DNA of 6,059 bases from CALEUX01 sp964608615 (lineage in GTDB: Bacteria; Bacteroidota; Bacteroidia; Bacteroidales; Marinilabiliaceae), in the NCBI GenBank assembly GCA_964608615.1, contig CAZSQG010000133.1:1-6059 (forward strand), given 5' to 3'. The notes beneath the pieces are model-generated. The model saw only the letters and a program-made list of their open reading frames with translations, was not told where the DNA came from and did no database searches. The stretch's first letter is position 1; each line of letters begins with the position of its first letter. This document shows, piece after piece, positions 1 through 5,539 of the stretch. The position numbers were made by a program, and so were the translations under genes.

Positions 1-20
1 GCTTTAAGGCGACCGTAAAG

Positions 21-200
21 GAGGCGAAGCGAAGCGGAGTCCCGTTGTTAAAGCGGGGCGAAGCGAAGCGGAGTTGTAGCATAGCGGAATCCCGTGAAGC
101 GGGGCCCGTTTGTTTTAGCGGGGCGAAGCGAAGTTGTAGCATAGCGAAATCCCGTGACGCGGGGCCTGTTCATTTAACGGGTCAAAGCGAAGCGGAGTTC
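21..200. repeat. GC-rich imperfect tandem repeat
   Basis: Two near-identical units lie head to tail, 52-116 (65 bp) and 117-175 (about 60 bp). Partial units flank them at 21-51 and 176-200. Each full unit starts AGCGGGGCGAAGCGAAG, continues TTGTAGCATAGCG and ends with CCCGTGAAGCGGGG or CCCGTGACGCGGGG. The second unit lacks 5 bp (CGGAG) and has scattered substitutions. The CCCG...CGGG end can form a small hairpin in both copies (91-103 and 151-163). The GC content is far above the surrounding DNA. A 61-codon open frame crosses it, but only because stops are rare in GC-rich repeat DNA, so I do not call a gene. Function unknown. Confidence 0.8.
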
Positions 201-211
201 CAAATAAACGG

Positions 212-231
212 GATCGCCGCCATTTTTTAAA
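212..231 (+). repeat. tRNA-3'-end-like tail, copy 1
   Basis: The string TCGCCGCCATTTTTTAAA recurs almost exactly at 361-380. Here it follows GAGTTCCAAATAAACGGGA, which looks like a damaged T-arm (GTTC-AAT) leading to an acceptor strand and CCA. The 5' strand GGCGACC at 8-14 could pair with the acceptor of the second copy (GGTCGCC, 360-366). No D-arm or anticodon arm can be folded, so this is not a functional tRNA. It could be a decayed tRNA end or simply part of a dispersed repeat. Confidence 0.4.
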
Positions 232-265
232 AAGACTGTTGAGAAATCAACGATCTTTTTTTTTT
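228..265 (+). terminator. intrinsic terminator
   Basis: The stem AAAGA-C-TGTTGA / TCAACG-A-TCTTT has one C/A mismatch and one wobble pair. It is closed by a GAAA tetraloop (243-246) and followed by an unbroken run of T to 265. It ends transcription coming from the left, meaning from the GC-rich repeat or from a gene outside the window. Confidence 0.6.
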
Positions 266-298
266 GTTAAAAATTTAGGGTACAGCGTATTGAGGGAG

Positions 299-350
299 TC
301 CCGATCTATCGGAACTACGCCTGCGGCTTGAGGTCCCGGATAGATCGGGA
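299..350. repeat. inverted repeat with 24-base loop
   Basis: TCCCGATCTATCGG (299-312) pairs with CGGATAGATCGGGA (337-350) with one mismatch. The loop contains GCCTGCGGCTTGAGGTC. It lies directly before the second tRNA-3'-end-like tail (361-380), as if a palindrome had been inserted into a T-arm. The word GGAGTCCCG just before it is shared with the GC-rich repeat at 36-44. Confidence 0.6.
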
Positions 351-360
351 TTTCAATCCG

Positions 361-380
361 GTCGCCGCCATTTTTTTAAA
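361..380 (+). repeat. tRNA-3'-end-like tail, copy 2
   Basis: GTCGCCGCCATTTTTTTAAA repeats the tail at 212-231. It is preceded by TTTCAATCCG, which resembles the T-loop and the 3' side of a T-stem, and like copy 1 it is followed at once by an intrinsic terminator. No complete cloverleaf can be drawn. Confidence 0.4.
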
Positions 381-381
381 G

Positions 382-414
382 AATCCCGTTAGTTTAATAC
401 TGACGGGATTTTTT
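382..414 (+). terminator. intrinsic terminator
   Basis: AATCCCGTTAGT (382-393) pairs with ACTGACGGGATT (399-410) over 12 bp with one wobble pair. The loop is TTAAT and the T-run ends at 414. It is stronger than the terminator at 228-265 and closes the same repeat-rich segment. Confidence 0.75.
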
Positions 415-430
415 GTGTTTAAAATTTTGG

Positions 431-540
431 GTAGGTTCTACACTTTGAATATATTGAATGTTAGATCCTTCACTGCGCTTTGAATGACAGGCTTTCGATT
501 TATTGAATGTTAGGTTCTTCGCTGCGCTACCAATGACAGA
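431..540 (+). repeat. dispersed repeat, two tandem copies plus a fragment
   Basis: Copy 452-498 reads TATTGAATGTTAGATCC, TTCACTGCGCTTT, GAATGACAGGCT. Copy 501-540 reads TATTGAATGTTAGGTTC, TTCGCTGCGCTAC, CAATGACAGA. A fragment (TAGGTTCT and CTTTGAA) precedes them at 431-449. The same element recurs at 2822-2912 and 3279-3409, and inverted at 5943-5963. There is no coding potential. Confidence 0.75.
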
Positions 541-1025
541 TTTATGCTCTCTCTATATATAATTTTTCTGCAACTTCTTTATAAATTCTTGTTTTGTGTT
601 CTACATTGTTTGGGAATGGACCTAAAGGTTGAATTTATTAAATTAATAATTTTCTTACTGTTTAAATATAGTGTGTTAACAACACTATTAGTTTACTTGG
701 TCAAAAGTAGGTACTTAATTTTTGAACTAATAGGTTAATTAGTTTTATTTACTGTAGAGTTCTACAATGCCGCAGATATTAGTGTTTGGGTGTATTTGTT
801 TATTAATACAGCGGTCAGGATATTGAAAATATAATTTTATATGATCCCATAATTATGATAATCAGAAGTTTGTAAAGTGTGGACACTGTGGTTTTGTTGA
901 AAGGTTGATAAATGTTTTCGCTTCTAAAAAAGTATAAATCATATGCTATTATGGACAGCTTTCACTTAATATCTAAAAATACGACAATTTTGAAATGCAT
1001 GTTTTTAATTTTAAACTAAAGTAAA
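541..1025. other. AT-rich gene-free stretch
   Basis: No convincing gene. A 64-codon open frame at 544-738 is rich in Leu, Ile and Phe, as expected of AT-rich DNA, and has no recognisable domain. The only structures seen are short palindromes at 668-688 (ATAGTGT, 7-base loop, ACACTAT) and 876-887 (AGTGTGGACACT). The right end probably carries the promoter and leader of the gene at 1026. Confidence 0.5.
960..992 (+). promoter_or_regulatory. candidate Bacteroidota-type promoter
   Basis: TTTC (960-963), a 21-base spacer and CAATTTTG (985-992) each differ by one base from the Bacteroidota primary-sigma consensus TTTG / TAnnTTTG. Initiation would fall near 998, giving a leader of about 28 bases before the ATG at 1026. 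The match is near-consensus only. Confidence 0.35.
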
Positions 1026-1274
1026 ATGGAAAAAGAAGACATTTACAACCCGGTTTGGAGGGATCTAGTGCTAGGAGAATTACAAGTCAAGTTGGAATTT
1101 TTAGCTGGTAATATCCTTTTGTCGAGACTTAAAATTAATCTCCAAAAAAACGCTTCGGAGGAAGAAGTGAAAAAAGCTGCAAAAGAAATCTTCGAACTCT
1201 ATTATAAGTGCAAAGATTTCCCAAGTGTAAAAAAAGATAAAGCGATGTTATTTGCAAATGTGAAAATTAAATAA
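1026..1274 (+). CDS. small hypothetical protein (82 aa)
   Basis: I do not recognise this family. The 82-residue protein has no signal peptide or membrane segment and is rich in Lys and Glu. Residues 10-40 look amphipathic (WRDLVLGELQ onward). Residues 43-64 form a charged, probably helical stretch (ASEEEVKKAAKEIFELYYK), followed by one Cys (62) and a basic tail, so a small helical cytoplasmic protein is likely. The ATG follows an A-rich leader (CTAAAGTAAA) with no Shine-Dalgarno sequence, normal for Bacteroidota. The next gene on the same strand starts 82 bp downstream with no terminator between, so cotranscription with the FIST-like gene is plausible. The reading frame looks genuine: balanced composition, no low-complexity bias, and a near-consensus promoter at 960-992. 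Function unknown. Confidence 0.7.
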   Translation: MEKEDIYNPVWRDLVLGELQVKLEFLAGNILLSRLKINLQKNASEEEVKKAAKEIFELYYKCKDFPSVKKDKAMLFANVKIK

Positions 1275-1356
1275 ATCATTAATGCCCTCTCTTTAGTAAC
1301 AGTTTGTTGAAAGTTATTGATAATTGACTATCTGTTTTTTATTTATTTATTGAATT

Positions 1357-2346
1357 ATGAAGAAAAAAATGTACACAACTGAGGAAGTTGCCCGTTTTAT
1401 ATCAGAAGGAAAAAGCCTTTTGCTGGCAGGAGATGAAGAATTGCTAAAAAAGTTGCCTAAAGGTAATTGGATAGGTGGTTCTATTCCCTATTTTATGTCA
1501 GAAAAAGGAGGCCTTTCTTCTAAGGAGTTAATCATGGTTGATGAAATACCTTCTTTTGTTACCAATATTAGTATTACGAGTTATGACTTTGCAAGTATAA
1601 AGAATATTTACAAAGATGGATATGAAAATGGTTTTACTGTAGTAATAATTCCTGCATTAAGTGATACTCACCTGAATTTTGCCATAAATGCCCCGGACTA
1701 TAAGGATTTTGCATTAAAACCATTAATTGGCTGGATCTCCGGTGTCCTTTTGGATGAGCTTGGTCAGAAAACACCTAAGACATTTATTGGGTCTGGGTCT
1801 GGTATAAGCGAGAACAAAGCGGTGGCGATGCATGTTGAACTACCATCTGAAAAATTTGCTGAGATTAATATAATAAACCTTTTTGAACAGGGAAGGGGAG
1901 ATGTTATTGAATTCCCTGAATCCGGATTTCAAGTAGGAGAGGCCATAATTAATGGTCAAAAACAAAACTTTGCCGATTATGTATTAAAAAAACAGTTGGA
2001 TACTCGTTTGCCGTTGGTGGCTGATTACAATGGAGCTATGGTTAACATCAGCATACAAAGTATCAACGAGAAAGCTAAGTTGGTTAATTTTTATGCCCCG
2101 GTTTTCAGTAATGTTAAGTATAAACAGGCTTCTCCTGTAAGGGATTATATCGATGCTTTCACAAAACTATTGCCAGATGGAGGATTCAATGAACAAGTGT
2201 TTTCCTGCAATTGTATTTTGAATTATCTCTATTCTGAGCTCGAAGGCAAGAATACTGGAAATATTACCGGTCCAATAACTTTTGGGGAAATTGCCTATCA
2301 GCTTCTAAACCAGACTATGGTCAATTTGGAAATAAAGCAATTGTAA
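1357..2346 (+). CDS. uncharacterised protein, divergent FIST-like (possibly DUF6976-type)
   Basis: A 329-residue soluble protein with no signal peptide or membrane helix. Three stretches resemble the FIST sensory fold: KGNWIGGSIPYF (35-46) is like the FIST N-terminal 'IGCST' loop, TFIGSGSG (142-149) is like its glycine-rich turn, and FSCNCILNYL (282-291) with GPITFGEIAYQLLNQT (305-320) is like the FIST C-terminal 'SC' strand and 'GEI...HNQT' ending. FIST domains are proposed to bind small ligands such as amino acids and usually sit in front of signalling domains; here there is no output domain. I also recall uncharacterised proteins of this length beginning '(K)MYTTEEVARFI' and labelled DUF6976, but cannot check. 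Start: ATG at 1357 is chosen; Met5 at 1369 is an equally possible start. It lies 82 bp after the small gene at 1026 and may share its transcript. The coding region is certain; the function is not. Confidence 0.85.
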   Translation: MKKKMYTTEEVARFISEGKSLLLAGDEELLKKLPKGNWIGGSIPYFMSEKGGLSSKELIMVDEIPSFVTNISITSYDFASIKNIYKDGYENGFTVVIIPALSDTHLNFAINAPDYKDFALKPLIGWISGVLLDELGQKTPKTFIGSGSGISENKAVAMHVELPSEKFAEINIINLFEQGRGDVIEFPESGFQVGEAIINGQKQNFADYVLKKQLDTRLPLVADYNGAMVNISIQSINEKAKLVNFYAPVFSNVKYKQASPVRDYIDAFTKLLPDGGFNEQVFSCNCILNYLYSELEGKNTGNITGPITFGEIAYQLLNQTMVNLEIKQL

Positions 2347-2439
2347 GAAAGATTTTTGCAAATTCATTGTTGATAAACAACCTTCTAATAAGCGCATTAT
2401 GTTTGATTTTTTTTTGATGTGATTTGAAAACACTTCAAC

Positions 2440-2658
2440 TTGCTAAACTGGTTAGTCGGAGATTTGATAAGTGTTACATTTATTAGAGGGTTGGTTTTTC
2501 TTATTTTCTTTGTTATAATTATTTCAGACGCTTCCGCAATGGTTGCAAAAGATGCTATAGTTGTGCTAACTGGTAATTCACCAACTGTTATAGGTGAATA
2601 CCAGATTAGCCAGCTGGAAGAAGAAACCATTGAAAAAGTAGCTGTCTGTAAATTTTAG
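2440..2658 (+). CDS. doubtful small membrane/exported ORF or gene remnant (72 aa)
   Basis: This frame would start at TTG (2440), a rare start in this phylum. It begins with a hydrophobic segment (residues 18-28, GLVFLIFFVII, ending SDASA) that resembles a signal peptide or single membrane anchor. A short polar tail follows, with DAIVVLTGNSPTVIGEY at 38-54 and acidic LEEETIEK at 59-66. Codon use in the tail looks coding-like. The first in-frame ATG (2539) would leave only 39 residues. It lies 93 bp downstream of the FIST-like gene on the same strand, so it may be a third gene of that transcript or the truncated end of a lost gene. A 77-codon frame on the opposite strand overlaps it and looks less natural. 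I recognise no family. Confidence 0.3.
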   Translation: MLNWLVGDLISVTFIRGLVFLIFFVIIISDASAMVAKDAIVVLTGNSPTVIGEYQISQLEEETIEKVAVCKF

Positions 2659-2821
2659 ATTCAACATAAAAATGCTATCGTTACCTTTTTTTTTACTAAA
2701 CACAAAGGCTTTATCGTTCGAATCAGCGTGATGGCGATTCAGTATGTTTGTAATAAATTTGGTTTTGGAGCTCCTTCAATTGTTGATAGCAAATTCAGGG
2801 TTCTTCCCGAACAGGCCAATT

Positions 2822-2912
2822 AGAAGTTCCTTTCCTAAGTATCTACCAATGACAGGCCTCTAATTTATTGAATGTTAGATCCATAGCTGCGCTGCCAATT
2901 ACAGGCTGCCGA
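2822..2912 (+). repeat. dispersed repeat, two degenerate copies
   Basis: The copy at 2866-2912 (TATTGAATGTTAGATCC, ATAGCTGCGCTGCC, AATTACAGGCTGCCGA) matches the copies at 452-540. The preceding segment 2822-2857 keeps only AGAAGTTCCTTTC and CCAATGACAGGCC. The two lie head to tail, as in the other clusters. Confidence 0.65.
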
Positions 2913-2985
2913 TGGGATATAAAGAAAAGTGAATATCCGTATTGATGGTTATATGCAATGTTTTTCAGTGCGATGAACTATCTGC

Positions 2986-3020
2986 ACGCCCTCGTATGGG
3001 CCAAGCCGTCAACTTATGGC
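2986..3020. repeat. pair of short hairpins
   Basis: GCCC-TCGTAT-GGGC (around 2988-3001) and AAGCC-...-GGCTT (around 3003-3021) are two small stem-loops immediately left of the large palindrome. They may be a decayed extra layer of the same element. Confidence 0.4.
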
Positions 3021-3031
3021 TTTGCACAATT

Positions 3032-3225
3032 GCTTTCGCCCATTCAGGGCTTATGTTTATTCCCTTGCTTAAGTCACAGTGCTGTGCCCTACGCTAGTGA
3101 CAACGCCCTTTCATGGCTCAAATAAGCGTATAAATCTACGCCCTGAAAGGGCATCTGCAATAGCACAGGGCAACGCCCTGTGTAAAAGTCAATACATTGA
3201 ATATAAGCCCTGAATGGGCGTAAGC
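3032..3225. repeat. nested palindromic element (REP/MITE-like), ~194 bp
   Basis: The outer arms are an exact 18-bp inverted repeat: CGCCCATTCAGGGCTTAT at 3037-3054 and ATAAGCCCTGAATGGGCG at 3203-3220. They extend to 3032 and 3225 with one mismatch. Inside, the arms remain imperfectly complementary about one centre near 3128. CACAG...CTGTGCCCT (3076-3090) opposes CACAGGGCAACGCCCTGTG (3164-3182), and ACGCCCTTTCATGGC (3103-3117) opposes the segment around 3138-3153. The right-arm segments are themselves palindromes: CACAGGGC-AAC-GCCCTGTG and GCCCT-GAA-AGGGC. As a transcript it would fold into a branched rod. It has no coding content. The architecture resembles REP or MITE elements mobilised by an enzyme encoded elsewhere. 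Confidence 0.75.
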
Positions 3226-3278
3226 TTTTTTCAGGTTTACAGCTATGTACCAAAAAAGGCGAGAACAATTTGTGCTTT

Positions 3279-3409
3279 TGTCTTCGCTGTGCCCCCATTG
3301 ACTGGCTGCCAATTCATTGATTATTGAATTCTTCGCTGCGCCCCCATTGACGTATTACTGATTTATTGATAATTAGATCCTTCGCTGCGCTCTGGATGAC
3401 AAGCTGCCG
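3279..3409 (+). repeat. dispersed repeat, three tandem copies
   Basis: Copy 3279-3310 keeps CTTCGCTGTGCCCCCATTGAC and TGGCTGCC. Copy 3321-3351 reads TTATTGAATTCTTCGCTGCG, CCCCCATTGACG. Copy 3363-3409 reads TTATTGATAATTAGATCC, TTCGCTGCGCTCTGGATGAC, AAGCTGCCG. All are in the same orientation as those at 452-540 and 2866-2912. The last copy runs directly into the long hairpin. Confidence 0.75.
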
Positions 3410-3496
3410 TTGGGTTAAAGGAAATGCCATTAGGCGGGGCACGCCCGCCTAATGGCCTTTCCTTTTCTATATGATTTGGGATGTCCTCCCCAACGG
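3407..3496. repeat. long hairpin framed by an outer inverted repeat
   Basis: The arms 3417-3438 and 3444-3465 pair over 22 positions with a single T/C mismatch and a 5-base loop (GCACG). The core is CCATTAGGCGGG / CCCGCCTAATGG. An outer repeat, CCGTTGGG (3407-3414) and CCCAACGG (3489-3496), encloses it. The right arm is followed by TTCTAT rather than a clean T-run, and no gene lies just upstream, so a mobile palindromic element is more likely than a terminator. Confidence 0.75.
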
Positions 3497-3766
3497 AGTG
3501 TTGGATCTAACCTTATTCGCGTAAATTGGGATTTCTTCTTACGATTAATTTAGTTAACAATTACCATTTTGCCTGGATTACGATGAGGGATTTAACCTTC
3601 TTTGTATAACATGGCATGCCTGTAAGAAGTTAAAAATAAGCATGCTACGTAGAAATAAGATAATGCTTTTGGCGAATAACAATAAAAAAAATAAATGCAG
3701 TAAGGGTTTTTTTATGGTTTTATGTCATTAGGTAAAGAAATCAAAAACCTCTAATTATATAAGATT

Positions 3767-5065
3767 ATGAAAAATTCAGTTAATTTAATCCGCAGCCTGT
3801 TACTGGCGCTTTTAATGTTTGGGTCGATATCCTATTCTGCCAGTGGTAAGGGCATAATTGAGGAAGAGCCTCAATTTGAAAATGACACGATTAACTTTAA
3901 ACTTTTTAAGGGAACCGTGACTGATTCAAAAACTAATGAACCTTTGGTTTTTGCAACGCTCTTTATAGAAGGAACAAATGTGGCTACTGTTTGTAATTCT
4001 GAGGGACAATTTTCTTTTAAAGTTCCCAAAAACATGTTAACCAAAAACTTTTTTATTTCATACATAGGGTATGAAAAAAAGGCAATACCAATTAGTCAAT
4101 TAAAGCATGTGGGGAATAATCTTAAGTTGGATATGATGACTGTTTCACTGGTTGAAGTATCTGTTTTTCCAACTGATCCGAATTTAATTATAAGGTCTGT
4201 TATGAGCCGGCGTGAAAAGAACTATATGGATGAACCGGTTAAAATGACTGCCTTTTATCGCGAAACAATTAAGCGGGGGTGGAATTATGTAACATTATCC
4301 GAAGCTGTTGTAAATGTTTATAAACAGGCTTATAAAGATGTGCGTGAAGATCAGATTCAACTGGCTATAGGGCGTAAAAGTGTTGATTATGACAAGCTGG
4401 ATACACTGGTGTTTAAATTGCAAGGAGGCCCGTTTAACGCACTTATGCTTGATGTAATGAAGGATCCTTACACTCTTTTTAGTTCAGATATGATAGATTA
4501 CTATGATTTTAAAATGCTTAATGTTACCAGAGTTGACGACAGGCTTATTTATGTAATTAGCTTTGAACAAAAATCTGGAGTAAAAGAGCCTCTGTTTTAT
4601 GGAAAGCTTTATATTGATACAGAATCGCTTGCCATTACCAGTGCCGCCTTTAATATGAATATTGAAGATAAAGATGAAGCCTCAAGAATGTTCATAAAAC
4701 GTAAACCAATTGGTGCAAGGGTTTATCCAACAGAGGCATCTTATCTGGTAAATTATCGTGAGAAAGATGGAAAGTGGTATTATGGATATTCAAGAGGTCA
4801 GGTTTCGTTTAAAGTTAATTGGAAAAAGAAGTTGTTTAACACCAACTTTTATACAACACTTGAAATGGCTGTAACCGATTGGGAAAAGACAGAGGAGAAA
4901 AATTTCAAACCATCTGATCGACTTAAGATAAACGTTATATTGGAAGATGCAGTGACAAATTTTGCAAATGATGATTTTTGGGGTGACTATAACGTTATTG
5001 AGCCAGAACAGCCTATTGAATCAGCCATACGAAGAATTCAAAAGCGGTTGGAGAAAATAAATTAA
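3767..5065 (+). CDS. exported CarboxypepD_reg-like domain protein (432 aa)
   Basis: A complete 432-residue protein probably located in the periplasm or at the outer membrane. Residues 1-26 form a signal peptide (basic NLIR, hydrophobic SLLLALLMFGSIS, then YSASG); there is no lipobox Cys. Residues 47-123 match the CarboxypepD_reg-like beta-sandwich of Bacteroidota surface proteins: FKGTVTDSKTNEPLVFATLF, then an NSEGQFSFKVP turn and ISYIGYEKKAIPI. The rest (about 137-432) is the conserved large domain that often follows it: IIRSVMSRREKNY, TAFYRET (161-167), a beta-rich middle, SDRLKINVILEDAV (383-396) and the ending DDFWGDYNVIEPEQPIESAI (402-421). There is no TonB plug or barrel, and at this length none is missing: the family is commonly of about this size. 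The role is unknown; a structural or processing role at the cell envelope is inferred from export. It stands alone, with a strong terminator 37 bp after the stop. Confidence 0.92.
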   Translation: MKNSVNLIRSLLLALLMFGSISYSASGKGIIEEEPQFENDTINFKLFKGTVTDSKTNEPLVFATLFIEGTNVATVCNSEGQFSFKVPKNMLTKNFFISYIGYEKKAIPISQLKHVGNNLKLDMMTVSLVEVSVFPTDPNLIIRSVMSRREKNYMDEPVKMTAFYRETIKRGWNYVTLSEAVVNVYKQAYKDVREDQIQLAIGRKSVDYDKLDTLVFKLQGGPFNALMLDVMKDPYTLFSSDMIDYYDFKMLNVTRVDDRLIYVISFEQKSGVKEPLFYGKLYIDTESLAITSAAFNMNIEDKDEASRMFIKRKPIGARVYPTEASYLVNYREKDGKWYYGYSRGQVSFKVNWKKKLFNTNFYTTLEMAVTDWEKTEEKNFKPSDRLKINVILEDAVTNFANDDFWGDYNVIEPEQPIESAIRRIQKRLEKIN

Positions 5066-5102
5066 CGATATTTTTTCTTGAGTTAACAATGTTTGATTTA
5101 TT

Positions 5103-5135
5103 AAAGGCTCTGGATATACTCCAGAGCCTTTTTTT
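5103..5135 (+). terminator. strong intrinsic terminator of the exported protein gene
   Basis: A perfect 12-bp stem, AAAGGCTCTGGA (5103-5114) and TCCAGAGCCTTT (5120-5131), with loop TATAC and a T-run to 5135. It is positioned to end transcription from 3767-5065. Confidence 0.9.
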
Positions 5136-5151
5136 AATATCACTAAATAGA

Positions 5152-5176
5152 AAAAGCAGCCTTATCGGCTGCTTTT
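5152..5176 (-). terminator. terminator of the hyperacidic gene (possibly bidirectional)
   Basis: A perfect 10-bp stem, AAAAGCAGCC (5152-5161) and GGCTGCTTTT (5167-5176), with a 5-base loop. Read on the minus strand it is followed by a T-rich tract (CTTTTTCTATTT). It lies about 75 bp beyond the stop of the minus-strand gene, so it most likely ends that transcript. On the plus strand only four T follow. Together with 5103-5135 it separates two convergent genes. Confidence 0.75.
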
Positions 5177-5250
5177 AATAACGATTATGGAAATAACCGT
5201 CAAATTTTATTTCAAAGAACTAAAACGATAGGTGTCAGATTTAGTGATTG

Positions 5251-5511
5251 TTAAAAATCATCATCATCATCCGAAAAATCATCGCTTAAAAGGTCTTCAA
5301 TGTCTTCTTCATCAAAGTTACCACCTTCAAAATCGTTGTCTTCGAAATCGTCATCATCGTCGTCTTTGTCATCATCATCGTCAATGGGAAGATCATCTTC
5401 ATCCCAATCTAATTCTTCTTCCTCCATAAAATCATCAAGGTTTTCATCGAGTTCAGAGTCGTCGTCCAAACGATTTGTGATGTTTCTTTCTTGTAAAATA
5501 CTCTTTTTCAT
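5251..5511 (-). CDS. hyperacidic small protein (86 aa)
   Basis: I do not recognise the family. Of 86 residues, 33 are Asp and 13 Glu (53%), with only 5 Lys or Arg, giving a net charge near -41. A short, less acidic N-terminus (MKKSILQERNITNRL) leads into acidic blocks, including five and six consecutive Asp separated by Lys49. Aromatics are spaced through the acid (F28, W36, F56, F61, F66, F79) and the last residue is Phe after five Asp. There is no signal peptide or membrane segment. Asp codons mix GAT and GAC, which argues for selection on the protein over a simple trinucleotide expansion. The gene has its own promoter (5540-5570) and terminator (5152-5176), so it is a separate unit. Such proteins can act as basic-protein chaperones, DNA mimics or RNA polymerase delta-like tails; none can be chosen here. 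The serine-rich frames on the other strand are its shadows. Confidence 0.8.
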   Translation of the reverse strand: MKKSILQERNITNRLDDDSELDENLDDFMEEEELDWDEDDLPIDDDDDKDDDDDDFEDNDFEGGNFDEEDIEDLLSDDFSDDDDDF

Positions 5512-5539
5512 GACTTTTAAAAATGAAAATTTACCCGTT

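Larger units (their letters stand above)
2659..3766. other. 1.1 kb gene-free repeat island
   Basis: No credible gene on either strand. From left to right it holds plain AT-rich sequence (2659-2820), degenerate copies of the dispersed repeat (2822-2912), a run of small hairpins (2986-3020), a nested palindrome (3032-3225), three more dispersed-repeat copies (3279-3409), a long hairpin framed by an outer inverted repeat (3407-3496), and an AT-rich leader of about 270 bp before the gene at 3767. In the leader I see only a short palindrome (GGCATGCC, 3613-3620) and no promoter with both elements. Confidence 0.7.

Noticed and set aside
1..205. CRISPR-like array
   Set aside because: Only two full units, adjacent without unique spacers, and no cas genes nearby.
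45..230. 61-codon open frame in the GC-rich repeat
   Set aside because: It is a translation of the tandem repeat (AKRSCSIA twice); the frame stays open only because the repeat is GC-rich, and the 5-bp deletion between units is not frame-preserving.
8..366. A tRNA gene with a very large insertion
   Set aside because: Acceptor-like ends GGCGACC and GGTCGCC could pair, but no D-arm or anticodon arm is visible, so no tRNA is annotated.
544..738. 64 aa hydrophobic ORF
   Set aside because: Composition is that of AT-rich random DNA (Leu, Ile, Phe, Tyr), with no leader, promoter or recognisable pattern.
2397..2630. 77 aa minus-strand ORF
   Set aside because: Overlaps the plus-strand frame at 2440-2658, is Ser/Ile/Lys-biased with no domain, and looks like the shadow of it.
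3089..3298. 69 aa minus-strand ORF
   Set aside because: Lies inside the nested palindrome and dispersed repeats; its sequence is a translation of the hairpin arms.
3417..3465. Terminator for an upstream gene
   Set aside because: No gene lies within about 750 bp upstream and the stem lacks a clean T-run; treated as a repeat element.
3871..4065. 64 aa minus-strand ORF
   Set aside because: Entirely antisense to the CarboxypepD_reg-like domain of the exported protein.
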